Positions 9,343-17,519 of a DNA stretch of 64,000 nt are shown piece by piece (the first letter of the stretch is position 1; the number at the start of each line of letters is the position of its first letter). The DNA is from Pseudomonas sp. (GTDB taxonomy: Bacteria > Pseudomonadota > Gammaproteobacteria > Pseudomonadales > Pseudomonadaceae). The translations under genes were made by a program, and so were the position numbers. The stretch is from contig NZ_JASLGE010000027.1 in the NCBI RefSeq assembly GCF_030150285.1, positions 1 through 64,000 on the forward strand, given 5' to 3'. A model generated the notes under the pieces. That model did not search any database. It was not told the origin of the DNA and worked only from the letters and a program-made list of their open reading frames with translations.

Positions 9343-10155
9343 ATGCCGGAATTACCTGAAGTCGAAACCACCCGCCGGGGCATCGCGCCGCACCTTGAAG
9401 GGCAGCGCGTCAGCCGGGTGATTGTGCGTGAGCGTCGTTTGCGCTGGCCCATCCCGGAAGACCTGGATGTGCGCCTGTCAGGGCAGAAAATTGTGTTGGT
9501 GGAGCGGCGGGCCAAGTATTTATTGATCAATGCCGAAGTCGGCACGCTGATCAGCCATTTGGGCATGTCGGGCAATTTGCGGTTGGTGGAGGCCGGATTG
9601 CCCGCCGCCAAGCACGAACATGTGGACATTGAGCTGGAGTCGGGGCTGGCCTTGCGCTACACCGATCCGCGACGGTTTGGGGCCATGCTCTGGAGCCAGG
9701 ACCCGCTCAACCATGAGTTGTTGGTGCGGCTGGGGCCGGAGCCATTGACCGATCTGTTTGATGGCGAACGGCTGTTTCAACTGTCGCGCAAACGCGTGAT
9801 GGCGGTCAAACCGTTCATCATGGACAACGCGGTGGTGGTGGGCGTGGGCAATATCTATGCGACCGAAGCCCTGTTTGCCGCCGGTATCGACCCGCGCCGC
9901 GAAGCCGGCAGCATTTCCCGTGCGCGCTATTTAAAGCTGGCGATTGAGATCAAACGGATTTTGGCGGCGGCGATTGAGCGGGGCGGCACCACGTTGCGCG
10001 ATTTTATCGGCGGTGATGGTCAACCGGGTTACTTCCAGCAGGAGCTGTTTGTGTACGGGCGCGGGTACGCGCCGTGCAAAGTCTGCGGCACTGAGCTGCG
10101 CGAGGTGAAACTCGGCCAGCGCGCCAGCGTGTTCTGCCCGCGCTGCCAGACGTAG
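9343..10155 (+). CDS. mutM: Formamidopyrimidine-DNA glycosylase
   Basis: A 270-residue bifunctional glycosylase/AP lyase that removes 8-oxoguanine. It carries the N-terminal MPELPEVE with catalytic Pro2 and Glu3, the H2TH region around VGNIYATEAL, and a C-terminal zinc finger (C-X2-C-X16-C-X2-C, residues about 245-268). Its ATG follows the HDOD stop codon immediately (TAGATG). It is convergent with the ferredoxin gene; a 9-base perfect hairpin lies 43 bases downstream. Confidence 0.97.
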   Translation: MPELPEVETTRRGIAPHLEGQRVSRVIVRERRLRWPIPEDLDVRLSGQKIVLVERRAKYLLINAEVGTLISHLGMSGNLRLVEAGLPAAKHEHVDIELESGLALRYTDPRRFGAMLWSQDPLNHELLVRLGPEPLTDLFDGERLFQLSRKRVMAVKPFIMDNAVVVGVGNIYATEALFAAGIDPRREAGSISRARYLKLAIEIKRILAAAIERGGTTLRDFIGGDGQPGYFQQELFVYGRGYAPCKVCGTELREVKLGQRASVFCPRCQT

Positions 10156-10197
10156 CCGTTACTTGTGTAGGAGGGCCCGCCCGGTCTTCGGCGCCGT

Positions 10198-10229
10198 ATT
10201 GATCCTAAAAATTCATGTTCAGGATCAAT
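10198..10229. terminator. Hairpin downstream of mutM
   Basis: A perfect inverted repeat ATTGATCCT / AGGATCAAT with a 14-base loop, followed 11 bases later by a T7 run (10240-10246). The spacing to the T-run is longer than usual, so it is only a candidate terminator. Confidence 0.45.
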
Positions 10230-10253
10230 GGCTTCGCGTTTTTTTATAAGAGC

Positions 10254-10335
10254 CCCGCGTGGTTTAAGGGAGGCCCATAGATCTAAAGCCAGGTCTTTAC
10301 GCGTAGGAGCGAGCTTGCTCGCGATCTTTTGATCT
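10254..10335. repeat. Composite repeat, copy 3 (diverged) with REP
   Basis: CGTGGTTTAAGGGAGGCCC...AAAGCCAGGTC corresponds to the left module of the repeats at 1678 and 42744. It is joined to GTAGGAGCGAGCTTGCTCGC, a REP in the opposite orientation relative to copy 1. Confidence 0.65.
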
Positions 10336-10385
10336 TGAAAAAACGAAAGGTCGCGAGCATCGCACTTTTACAACGGCCGCGGGTT

Positions 10386-10637
10386 TCAGGCTTTACCGGT
10401 AATCGCCCGGTATTTGGCCATCAACTGTTCTTCGGTTTCCGGGTGGGCTTCGTCCAGAGGAATGCAGTCGACCGGGCACACCTGCTGGCATTGCGGCTCA
10501 TCGTAATGGCCAATGCACTGGGTACACAGGTTGGGATCGATCACATAGATCTCTTCGCCCTGGGAAATGGCGGCGTTCGGACACTCGGGTTCGCAGACGT
10601 CGCAGTTGATGCAATCGTCGGTGATGATCAGGGACAT
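10386..10637 (-). CDS. 2x[4Fe-4S] ferredoxin (YfhL family)
   Basis: An 83-residue ferredoxin with two clusters: the first motif CINCDVCEPECPN near the N-terminus and the second around CTQCIGHYDEPQCQQVCP with the insertion typical of Allochromatium/YfhL-type ferredoxins, then a short C-terminal helix. The start is the ATG of MSLIITDDCINC; the longer open frame upstream has no homology. It sits next to coaD as in P. aeruginosa, where the equivalent gene is called fdx1. It is a soluble cytoplasmic electron carrier; the partner is unknown. Confidence 0.93.
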   Translation of the reverse strand: MSLIITDDCINCDVCEPECPNAAISQGEEIYVIDPNLCTQCIGHYDEPQCQQVCPVDCIPLDEAHPETEEQLMAKYRAITGKA

Positions 10638-10737
10638 GGGTACTCCTGCCGGGGCGGTCGGCCCGGGCAACTGAAATCGAATGCGGGCAATTGTGCCGCA
10701 TTGGCGTCCGCAGTGCACGCGGACGCCGCTTCAGCGG

Positions 10738-11220
10738 TTATTTCTTGCGAAAGCGCTCGTTCAGGGCGTCGGCCACAACCGGGTGAACAAATTTGCTGAT
10801 ATCGCCGCCCAAAGCTGCGATTTCACGCACCAATGTCGACGAAATAAACGAATATCGCTCGGAGGGGGTCAGAAAAAGACTTTCGACATCCGGTGCCAAT
10901 TGACGATTCATGTTCGCCAGCTGGAACTCGTATTCAAAGTCTGACACGGCCCGCAGGCCACGCAGAAATACATTGGCATTCTGTTCCTTGGCGAAGTGTG
11001 CAAGCAGCGTCGAGAAACCGACCACCTCAACATTGGGCAGGTGTTTGGTCACTTCGCGTGCCAGCTCGACCCGTTGCTCCAGTGGGAACAGCGGGTTTTT
11101 CTTGGGGCTGGCGGCAACTGCAATAATCACATGGTCGAACAGGCGCGAAGCGCGTTCAACCAGATCGCCATGGCCCTTGGTAATAGGGTCGAATGTACCT
11201 GGGTACAACACTCGGTTCAT
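10738..11220 (-). CDS. coaD: Phosphopantetheine adenylyltransferase
   Basis: A 160-residue enzyme of the fourth step of CoA synthesis (4'-phosphopantetheine plus ATP to dephospho-CoA). The nucleotidyltransferase motif GTFDPITKGHGDL at the N-terminus and the ISSTLVREIA motif near residue 130 are intact. Length equals the family norm. It is read leftward, 100 bases before the ferredoxin. Confidence 0.97.
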   Translation of the reverse strand: MNRVLYPGTFDPITKGHGDLVERASRLFDHVIIAVAASPKKNPLFPLEQRVELAREVTKHLPNVEVVGFSTLLAHFAKEQNANVFLRGLRAVSDFEYEFQLANMNRQLAPDVESLFLTPSERYSFISSTLVREIAALGGDISKFVHPVVADALNERFRKK

Positions 11221-11335
11221 CGCGTCGTCCTGGCGGGAATCCGTTGGGGAGTCGGATGGTATCGCAGCCTTCTCGGTCGGCCAAGTCGCCAGATCAAGAA
11301 GAAAGCACTATAGACGCCGCTCAATAACACCGTGT

Positions 11336-12931
11336 TCATGGATTTTTCAGCCGTTCGGCCAAGTGTGTCGCCAGTTTTGCGGTGAGCCCGTACACCGACA
11401 ATTGCGGGTTGGCTCCAATGCTGGTGGGGAATAAAGAGCCATCATGGATCGACACATTGCGCAATTGATGGTGACGCCCGAGGCTGTCGGTGACCGCCGT
11501 TCGCGGATTTTCACCCATGGCGCAGCCTCCCATAACATGAGCGCTGGCCAAGCGGGTGCGGTACGTTTGCAGGCTCAAACGCTCAATCTGCTCACGGGTT
11601 TGCTTCAGGTTGCTCAAATAGCGCGCGTCACTGTGCAAGGGCATGACGGCGCTGGCGCCGGCGGCAAACTGGATCTCGGCCATGCTGTGGAAGGCACGCT
11701 TGAGCGCCTCCCAGGCATACGGCGTGAGGCGATAGTCGAGTACCGGGCTGCCATCGCTGCGTAATTCCACGTTTCCGCCGGGGCTGTCGGGGTGAAAACC
11801 GTCGCGCATCAAGGCCAGCATCATATGAGTGTGGGACAATTGCGCCATGTGCCTGACACCGTTTTCGCCGGCACTGGCAAACAACGTTGCGGCCAGAGCC
11901 GGGTGCAGCGGTGGGACTTCGAGTTTGTAACCCATCGGCCCGGTGACGCCGTTCTGCCACTGAAAGTGGTCGGAGTAGATCGACTGCGGCGCACCGTAGA
12001 ACGGGTTGATTGCTTCTGGAAATCGCGCAGCCGAGAAGTTCACCACGTGCAGAAACGTGCGCCGCCCTGCTCGCTGATGGGGGTCTGGAGCGTCGGAACG
12101 CATCAGCAAACCGGGGGTATTGATGCCGCCGCCGGCCAGCACGTAATGCCGTGCCTTCACCGTGATGGTGCGGCCCGTGGGTGCCACGCAGCGTCTGTCC
12201 ATGGCCATGCATTCCAAGCCAGTGACGTGATCCCCTTGAATCAACAGCTTCTGGGCGCGAGCCAGGTACAGCAACTCGCCGCCATTTTCGAGGGTCGCGG
12301 GGATGGTGGTGACGAGCATCGACTGTTTGGCATTGGTTGGGCAGCCCATGCCGCAATAGCCCAGGTTCCAGCACCCGCGCACGTTACGTGGGATCACCTG
12401 CCAGCTGTAGCCGAGTTTTTCACAGCCGCTGCGGATCACTTCGTTGTTGGCGTTGGGCGGGACAATCCAGGGGCTCACGCCCAAGCGCTGCTCCATGCGT
12501 TCAAACCACGGGGCCATGTCTGCGGGGCTGTGGCCGGTCACCTCATGTTCGCGGGCCCAATGCTCAAGGGTCGGGTCGGGTGTGCGAAAACTGGAGGTCC
12601 AGTTGACCAGCGTGGTTCCGCCCACGGCGCGGCCCTGCAGGATGCTGATCGCGCCGTCCTTGCTCATGCGGCCCACACCTTCTTGATAAAGCTGGGTGTA
12701 GGCCTCGCCTTCAAGCATTTTAAAATCGATGCTGGTCTTGAGCGGGCCTTCTTCAATCAACAGCACCTTGTACCCCGCCGCGCTGAGGATTTCAGCGGTG
12801 GTCCCCCCGCCAGCGCCGCTGCCGATAATGGCCACATCGGCCGCGAGCGTCAGATCGCCGGTGAGTGCCGAGCCATCATAGGTTTTCCAGCCTCGGGCCA
12901 GGCCTTCGCGAAAGGGATCGGATACGGGCAT
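11336..12931 (-). CDS. GMC-family FAD-dependent oxidoreductase
   Basis: A 531-residue flavoprotein. The N-terminal dinucleotide-binding motif AIIGSGAGGGTTAEIL (about residues 35-50), the GTTLVNWTSSFR segment and the C-terminal HVMGGCAMGENP...GSLFPTSIGANPQLS block are those of glucose-methanol-choline oxidoreductases of the long-chain alcohol / gluconate dehydrogenase large-subunit type. It is the last gene of a leftward operon with the Tat-leader protein and an aldehyde dehydrogenase, so oxidation of an alcohol to an aldehyde is the natural inference. The substrate is not visible from the sequence. Confidence 0.85.
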   Translation of the reverse strand: MPVSDPFREGLARGWKTYDGSALTGDLTLAADVAIIGSGAGGGTTAEILSAAGYKVLLIEEGPLKTSIDFKMLEGEAYTQLYQEGVGRMSKDGAISILQGRAVGGTTLVNWTSSFRTPDPTLEHWAREHEVTGHSPADMAPWFERMEQRLGVSPWIVPPNANNEVIRSGCEKLGYSWQVIPRNVRGCWNLGYCGMGCPTNAKQSMLVTTIPATLENGGELLYLARAQKLLIQGDHVTGLECMAMDRRCVAPTGRTITVKARHYVLAGGGINTPGLLMRSDAPDPHQRAGRRTFLHVVNFSAARFPEAINPFYGAPQSIYSDHFQWQNGVTGPMGYKLEVPPLHPALAATLFASAGENGVRHMAQLSHTHMMLALMRDGFHPDSPGGNVELRSDGSPVLDYRLTPYAWEALKRAFHSMAEIQFAAGASAVMPLHSDARYLSNLKQTREQIERLSLQTYRTRLASAHVMGGCAMGENPRTAVTDSLGRHHQLRNVSIHDGSLFPTSIGANPQLSVYGLTAKLATHLAERLKNP

Positions 12932-12970
12932 AAGGGGTGTCCATAGGGTGCAGTGCTTATTGGAATGGGG

Positions 12971-13516
12971 TCAAACCGTCGGTGGGCCGGGATACCCGCA
13001 CGAGGCCCATGAGTCGGGCTCTGCATGCCAACTCATCATGACCAGTTGCACCAGCGAGCCGTGGCCCATGCGCAGCAGGCTCAGGCTGCTGTTTTGCCAA
13101 CGGTGCAGAAAACGCTGGATCTGTTTCGGGCTGGCGCTTTGCCAACTCCCCCACACACCGGTCAGCGGCCCGCGCGTTACGGGTATGGCCAGTACATCGA
13201 ACAGCTGTTGGGTCAATTTCAGCAGGGCCGGTGAGAGGTGACTGAGGTAAGTGTCCAGTTGGCACAACGTGGCGTCGGCGGCACCGGGCATGGCTTTTGG
13301 GGGCACGCTGGCGTTGAGCATCACCGGAATCAGTGCGCTCAGAAAAACCAGGTCGCTGCTGCGCAGTGTGGCAAACCCGCGCGCGCTGCGGCTGCTGGAA
13401 CAGCCACTGAGGCTGGCTCCCAGCCCTGCCATGGTTAACAGTGCGCTGGCCGTCAGACCAATTTTCAAGGCCCTGCGCCGTGACAGCAGGACGTTCTCGA
13501 CGCGCAGATCAGTCAT
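12971..13516 (-). CDS. Tat-leader protein, dehydrogenase small-subunit-like
   Basis: A 181-residue protein with a twin-arginine signal (LSRRRALKIGLTASALLTMAG) ending in a lipobox-like LSGCSS, so it may be exported folded and lipidated. The rest is weakly like the gluconate 2-dehydrogenase subunit 3 family, which accompanies GMC large subunits. Gene order (just before the GMC gene, 12 bases after the aldehyde dehydrogenase) supports a role as partner or secretion escort of the GMC enzyme, which itself has no leader. Functional assignment is inference. Confidence 0.72.
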   Translation of the reverse strand: MTDLRVENVLLSRRRALKIGLTASALLTMAGLGASLSGCSSSRSARGFATLRSSDLVFLSALIPVMLNASVPPKAMPGAADATLCQLDTYLSHLSPALLKLTQQLFDVLAIPVTRGPLTGVWGSWQSASPKQIQRFLHRWQNSSLSLLRMGHGSLVQLVMMSWHAEPDSWASCGYPGPPTV

Positions 13517-13528
13517 GGCAGCACTCGG

Positions 13529-14959
13529 TCAGCGGATAAACAGTTGTTGGAGCAAGCGCACCAACCGCCGGCCATAAGGCGGGTAGATGGCCCGCGAACT
13601 GTTGAACCGCTGCTTGACCAGCACACCCTTGGCTTTACTGAAGGTCATGAACCCTTCGTGGCCGTGGTATTGGCCCATGCCTGAATGCCCGATGCCACCG
13701 AAGGGTAAATCGTCTATGGCGACATGCAGCAGGGCCTCGTTGAGGCTGATCCCGCCCGAGTGAGTGTTGTAAATGATGTTCTGTTGTTCCGCCCGGTTAT
13801 AGCCGAAGTAATAAAGCGCCAAGGGGCGGGGGCGGGCGTTGATATAGGCCAATGCTTGATCCAGATGGCGGTAGGGCACGATGGGTAGCAGCGGGCCGAA
13901 AATTTCGTCCTGCATGATGTGCATGTCGTCGCTGACATCCAGCACCAATGTGTGTGGCAGGCGTTGGCCCTGGCTCTGTTCATAGAGCGGGATCAGGCGT
14001 GCGCCTTTGAGGGCCGCGTCTGCTTGTAGCCGCTCTAACCTGGCGACCTGGCGATTATTGATGATTGCGGTGTAGTCCGGGTTGTCCGTCAGCGTCGGGT
14101 AAAAACTGTGGACGGCGTTGCGATAAGCCTCCACAAAACCTTCCACACGGTCCTGCGGCACCAGCACGTAATCGGGGGCAATGCAGGTTTGCCCGGCGTT
14201 TAGCGTCTTGCCCCAGGCGATGCGCTGAGCGGCGTCCTTGAGCGGTACATCGGCCGACACAATGGCCGGGGATTTACCGCCCAGTTCCAGTGTCACTGGC
14301 GTCAGGTTCTCAGCGGCGGCCCGCATCACCTGTTTGCCCACATGGGTGGAACCGGTGAACAGCAAATGATCGAACGCCAGGCTGGAGAACGCCACGGCCA
14401 CATCGGCATCGCCCAGCACCACGCACACCCTGTCTTCGGGGAAAATACGCCCCAGCAAATCCTTGAGCCAGCGCCCGGTGACGGGGGTGTATTCGCTGAG
14501 TTTAAGCATCACCCGATTGCCTGCCGCCAGAGCCCCGATCAGTGGGCCCATGGCCAGGTACAGCGGGTAGTTCCACGGCACAATCACGCCGACGACGCCC
14601 AACGGCTGATACACCACCTTGGCACTGGCGGGCTGGAACATCAGGCCCACGTGGCGAGAAGAGGGCTTCATCCAGCGCTTAAGGTGCTTGAGGGTGTAGT
14701 CGATGCTGTGCAGGCTGGGCATCAGTTCGGCAAACAGGGTTTCGTCGGGGCTTCGGTGGCTGAAATCCTGGCTGATGGCGTCGATCAGTACGTCACGTTC
14801 ATCACTCAACAGGCGGCGCAGTGTTTTGAGCCATTGCAGGCGTTGCGCGTGGGGTGGGAAAGGGTGGGCCGCATAGGCCTGGCGCTGTTTGTCGAGCAGT
14901 GCTTGAAGGTCTCTCAGCACAATGAGGGGAGCGTGAGGATGATTGCTTTCAGCAGACAT
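13529..14959 (-). CDS. calB: Coniferyl-type aldehyde dehydrogenase
   Basis: A 476-residue NAD(P)-dependent aldehyde dehydrogenase. The catalytic Glu lies in TLELGGKSPAIV and the catalytic Cys in NAGQTCIAPDYVLVP, the form typical of class 3-like / coniferyl aldehyde dehydrogenases, and the C-terminal hydrophobic helix (RLVRLLQQLFIR) suggests membrane association. It is the first gene of the leftward operon. Its promoter carries a palindromic operator facing a divergent TetR gene. The real aldehyde may be a fatty or aromatic one; the calB symbol is tentative. Confidence 0.85.
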   Translation of the reverse strand: MSAESNHPHAPLIVLRDLQALLDKQRQAYAAHPFPPHAQRLQWLKTLRRLLSDERDVLIDAISQDFSHRSPDETLFAELMPSLHSIDYTLKHLKRWMKPSSRHVGLMFQPASAKVVYQPLGVVGVIVPWNYPLYLAMGPLIGALAAGNRVMLKLSEYTPVTGRWLKDLLGRIFPEDRVCVVLGDADVAVAFSSLAFDHLLFTGSTHVGKQVMRAAAENLTPVTLELGGKSPAIVSADVPLKDAAQRIAWGKTLNAGQTCIAPDYVLVPQDRVEGFVEAYRNAVHSFYPTLTDNPDYTAIINNRQVARLERLQADAALKGARLIPLYEQSQGQRLPHTLVLDVSDDMHIMQDEIFGPLLPIVPYRHLDQALAYINARPRPLALYYFGYNRAEQQNIIYNTHSGGISLNEALLHVAIDDLPFGGIGHSGMGQYHGHEGFMTFSKAKGVLVKQRFNSSRAIYPPYGRRLVRLLQQLFIR

Positions 14960-15005
14960 GGTTCGCTCCAGAGTGTTTTTGATGAAGCCCGATGAGCGTT
15001 ATGAT

Positions 15006-15034
15006 TTTCTAGAGCCTAGGCTCTAAGTTGTCAA
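15006..15034 (-). promoter_or_regulatory. Sigma70 promoter of the calB operon
   Basis: On the minus strand a perfect -35 TTGACA (15034-15029) is followed after exactly 17 bases by TAGAAA (15011-15006). The spacer is almost filled by a 16-base palindrome. This is the best-formed promoter I see in the window, 47 bases upstream of the calB start. Confidence 0.78.
15010..15025. promoter_or_regulatory. Palindromic operator, probable TetR site
   Basis: TAGAGCCTAGGCTCTA is a perfect 16-base palindrome lying between the -35 and -10 of the calB promoter and 92 bases before the TetR start. Position and symmetry fit repression by the dimeric regulator encoded next door. Confidence 0.75.
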
Positions 15035-15040
15035 TGACAA
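15028..15040. promoter_or_regulatory. Second palindrome overlapping the -35
   Basis: TTGTCAATGACAA is a perfect 13-base inverted repeat with a central A that contains the -35 element of the calB promoter. It could be a second half of the operator or a site for another factor. Confidence 0.5.
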
Positions 15041-15117
15041 GCACTCGCCCGCTGGAGGTTTATCGATTCACGCTTCGGTCGTAAGATACTTTTCGTTATT
15101 TATTCAGGCGCTCGCTT

Positions 15118-15786
15118 ATGGCCCAGCGAATCAAAACCAGCCAACGCATCATCAACAGCAGCCTGGAACTGTTTAATCAGTGGGGTGAACGCACCATCAG
15201 CACCAACCATATTGCGGCTCATATGGAGATTTCCCCGGGTAATTTGTACTACCACTTCCCCAATAAGCAGGCCATTATCGCGGCGCTGTTCAGTGAGCAC
15301 AAAACGCTGGTGTTGAGCTTCTTGCACGTGCCTGTCGGGCGTGCGCTGACCATTGCAGACAAGCGCGATATGTTGCTTAACCTGCTGGATGCCATATGGC
15401 GGTACCGTTTTCTCTATCGCGACATTGAGCATTTATTGCACAGCGACGCGGAACTGGCTGCCAGCTACCGGCACTTTTCGCAGCAATGCCGGGCCCAGGC
15501 ACGGGCGATTTACGGTGGCTCTGTCGACGCGGGTCTATTGAGCATGACGCCGCTGCAAATTGAGGCGCTGAGCCTTAACGCGTGGGTGATCATCACGTCC
15601 TGGATCGGTTTTTTGTGCGCCACCCGAGAGACCAATGAGCAGTTTAGTGAGCGGGCCCTCAAGCGCGGGGTGTATCAATTGCTGATGCTGGAGTCGGGGT
15701 ACGTTACTGAGCCGGCACGCGAGGCGATCAACGCGTTAATTGCTGAATTTTATGTGCCGCTGGAACAGGCGCTGGTCGATGACTAA
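15118..15786 (+). CDS. TetR-family transcriptional regulator
   Basis: A 222-residue regulator. The N-terminal helix-turn-helix is clear (TISTNHIAAHMEISPGNLYYHFPNKQAI, about residues 25-50); the C-terminal ligand-binding domain is not assignable to a ligand. It is divergent from the calB operon with two palindromes between them, so it most likely represses that operon and perhaps itself. The same gene pair exists in P. aeruginosa at this position. The following sulfurtransferase gene is co-directional 30 bases later and may be co-transcribed. Confidence 0.9.
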   Translation: MAQRIKTSQRIINSSLELFNQWGERTISTNHIAAHMEISPGNLYYHFPNKQAIIAALFSEHKTLVLSFLHVPVGRALTIADKRDMLLNLLDAIWRYRFLYRDIEHLLHSDAELAASYRHFSQQCRAQARAIYGGSVDAGLLSMTPLQIEALSLNAWVIITSWIGFLCATRETNEQFSERALKRGVYQLLMLESGYVTEPAREAINALIAEFYVPLEQALVDD

Positions 15787-15816
15787 CTGCATTTCACTCA
15801 TTTACAGGAGTTCACT

Positions 15817-16671
15817 ATGGCTGTTGCGCAACTAATTAGCCCTGAGGTGTTGAGCCAACGTCTCGAACAGCCAGGTCTGGTTATTCTGGATTGTCGGTTT
15901 GCCCTTGAAGATGGCGACTACGGTCGTGCCAGCTATGCCGAGGGGCATATTGCCGGCGCGCAGTATGCAGACCTGGAGCGTGATTTGAGTGGCCCTGTGA
16001 TCAAGGGCAAGACTGGCCGCCACCCGTTGCCGGATCCCCATGTGCTGGTGAAGCGCTTGCAGGCCTGGGGCATCAGCCCGGACAGCGATGTGGTGCTTTA
16101 TGACGACGGCCCAGGTGCTTTTGCGGCGCGGGCCTGGTGGTTGCTGGTGTGGCTGGGCAAGCGCGACGGCGTGTTTATCCTGGATGGCGGGCTCAAGGCC
16201 TGGCACAAAGCGGGCCTGCCGCTCAGCCTGGATGCGGTCACGGTCGAGCCGGGCACCTTTGAGGGCGTACCTGACCGCCACTTGGTGGTGGACGCCGAGC
16301 ATCTGCAAAAACGCCTTGGGCAGCCGGCCATGACCTTGATCGATGCTCGTGCCTTGCCGCGTTTTCGGGGTGAGGTCGAACCCATCGACCCCGTTGCCGG
16401 GCATATTCCGGGTGCACAATGCGCCGCGTTCAATGAGAACCTTGGCACTGACGGGCGCTTTTTGCCGGTTGAGCAGCTCAAGCAGCGGTTTGCCCAGCTA
16501 CTGGCCGGTCGTTCACCTGAAGACCTGGTGGCATACTGTGGCTCCGGCGTGACGGCGTGCCACAACCTGTTTGCGCTGAGCCTGGCAGGCTACCCGTTGG
16601 GCACGTTGTACCCGGGCTCATGGAGCGAATGGATCAACCACCCCGAGCATGGCATCGCTACGGGCGACTAA
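15817..16671 (+). CDS. sseA: 3-mercaptopyruvate / thiosulfate sulfurtransferase
   Basis: A 284-residue protein with two rhodanese domains: an inactive N-terminal one (about 1-140) and a catalytic one ending in the active loop CGSGVTA with Cys241. This loop is the mercaptopyruvate sulfurtransferase type rather than the classic rhodanese CRKGVT-type. It is probably cytoplasmic. An ACAGGAG site precedes the ATG. It ends 4 bases into the convergent AraC gene (16668-16671 shared). Confidence 0.9.
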   Translation: MAVAQLISPEVLSQRLEQPGLVILDCRFALEDGDYGRASYAEGHIAGAQYADLERDLSGPVIKGKTGRHPLPDPHVLVKRLQAWGISPDSDVVLYDDGPGAFAARAWWLLVWLGKRDGVFILDGGLKAWHKAGLPLSLDAVTVEPGTFEGVPDRHLVVDAEHLQKRLGQPAMTLIDARALPRFRGEVEPIDPVAGHIPGAQCAAFNENLGTDGRFLPVEQLKQRFAQLLAGRSPEDLVAYCGSGVTACHNLFALSLAGYPLGTLYPGSWSEWINHPEHGIATGD

Positions 16672-17519
16672 TGCCGCGGGCCGCGCACGGTGTTGGCGCT
16701 GGCGATCCGGTAGGCACCCGGGCCAACACCGTAGACTTTCTTGAACTGTCGGCTCAGATGGCTTTGGTCGGCAAAGCCCAGTTGCGTCGCAACGTGTAGC
16801 GGCAAACACCCCTGTTGCAGCAGTGTCCTGGCATGCGCAATGCGTTGCTGCATCAGCCAGGTATGCGGTGCCATGCCTGTGGCGCGCTGAAACACGCGGG
16901 CAAAATGAAACGGTGACAGGTTGACCGCTGCGGCCAGTTCTTCGAGTGACGGCGGGTCAGCCAGGCGCGCGTGCAGCAGTTCCTTGGCTTGATGCACGGC
17001 CCGGTGCTCGCTGCCAGGCGTGGTCGGCTGCGGCAAGCGTGCATGACGATGAAGCAGCACCCGCATCATGTGGCGCCAGACCGTTTGTTGCTGCAGCGCC
17101 GACTCCGGGCCTTCCAGCAATTGATGCAGTTGGTATAGGCCGCGGAACAATTCAGGGTCTTGCAGCAGCGTGTCTTTGAACGTAGGCATGTGCGTGACGG
17201 TCAGGCCCAGCTCTTCCATCAAACCGAGTATCTGTTGGTTATCGGGGTAAAACGCCCGGTAGCGCCATCCAGCGTCATGGCCTTTTTGGCCGTTGTGCAC
17301 TTCGTCCGGGTTGATCAGTACGAGTGTTCCCATCGGGGCCAGGTGCTCGGCCCCCCGGTAGCGATATCGCTGGGCACCTTCCATGATCATGCCGATCACA
17401 AAACCATCATGCACATGGGGCACAAAGCGGTGTTCGATATAGCGCGCCGTGAGCAGTTCGACGCCGCTGAGCGGCGGTGTTTGCCAGAAGTGAATCGACT
17501 CGCCGGGCGTGTTGTCCAT
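16668..17519 (-). CDS. AraC-family transcriptional regulator
   Basis: A 283-residue regulator with an N-terminal cupin sensor domain (HDGFVIGMI, about residue 37, and the LINPDEVHNGQ segment) and a C-terminal pair of helix-turn-helix motifs (LEELAAAVNLSPFHFARVF and HVATQLGFADQSHLSRQFKK). The cupin plus AraC form is usual for regulators of amino-acid or small-molecule efflux and catabolism genes; the target is not evident. Its ATG overlaps the stop of the upstream hydrolase by one base (TAATG), so the two are translationally coupled. Confidence 0.9.
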   Translation of the reverse strand: MDNTPGESIHFWQTPPLSGVELLTARYIEHRFVPHVHDGFVIGMIMEGAQRYRYRGAEHLAPMGTLVLINPDEVHNGQKGHDAGWRYRAFYPDNQQILGLMEELGLTVTHMPTFKDTLLQDPELFRGLYQLHQLLEGPESALQQQTVWRHMMRVLLHRHARLPQPTTPGSEHRAVHQAKELLHARLADPPSLEELAAAVNLSPFHFARVFQRATGMAPHTWLMQQRIAHARTLLQQGCLPLHVATQLGFADQSHLSRQFKKVYGVGPGAYRIASANTVRGPRH

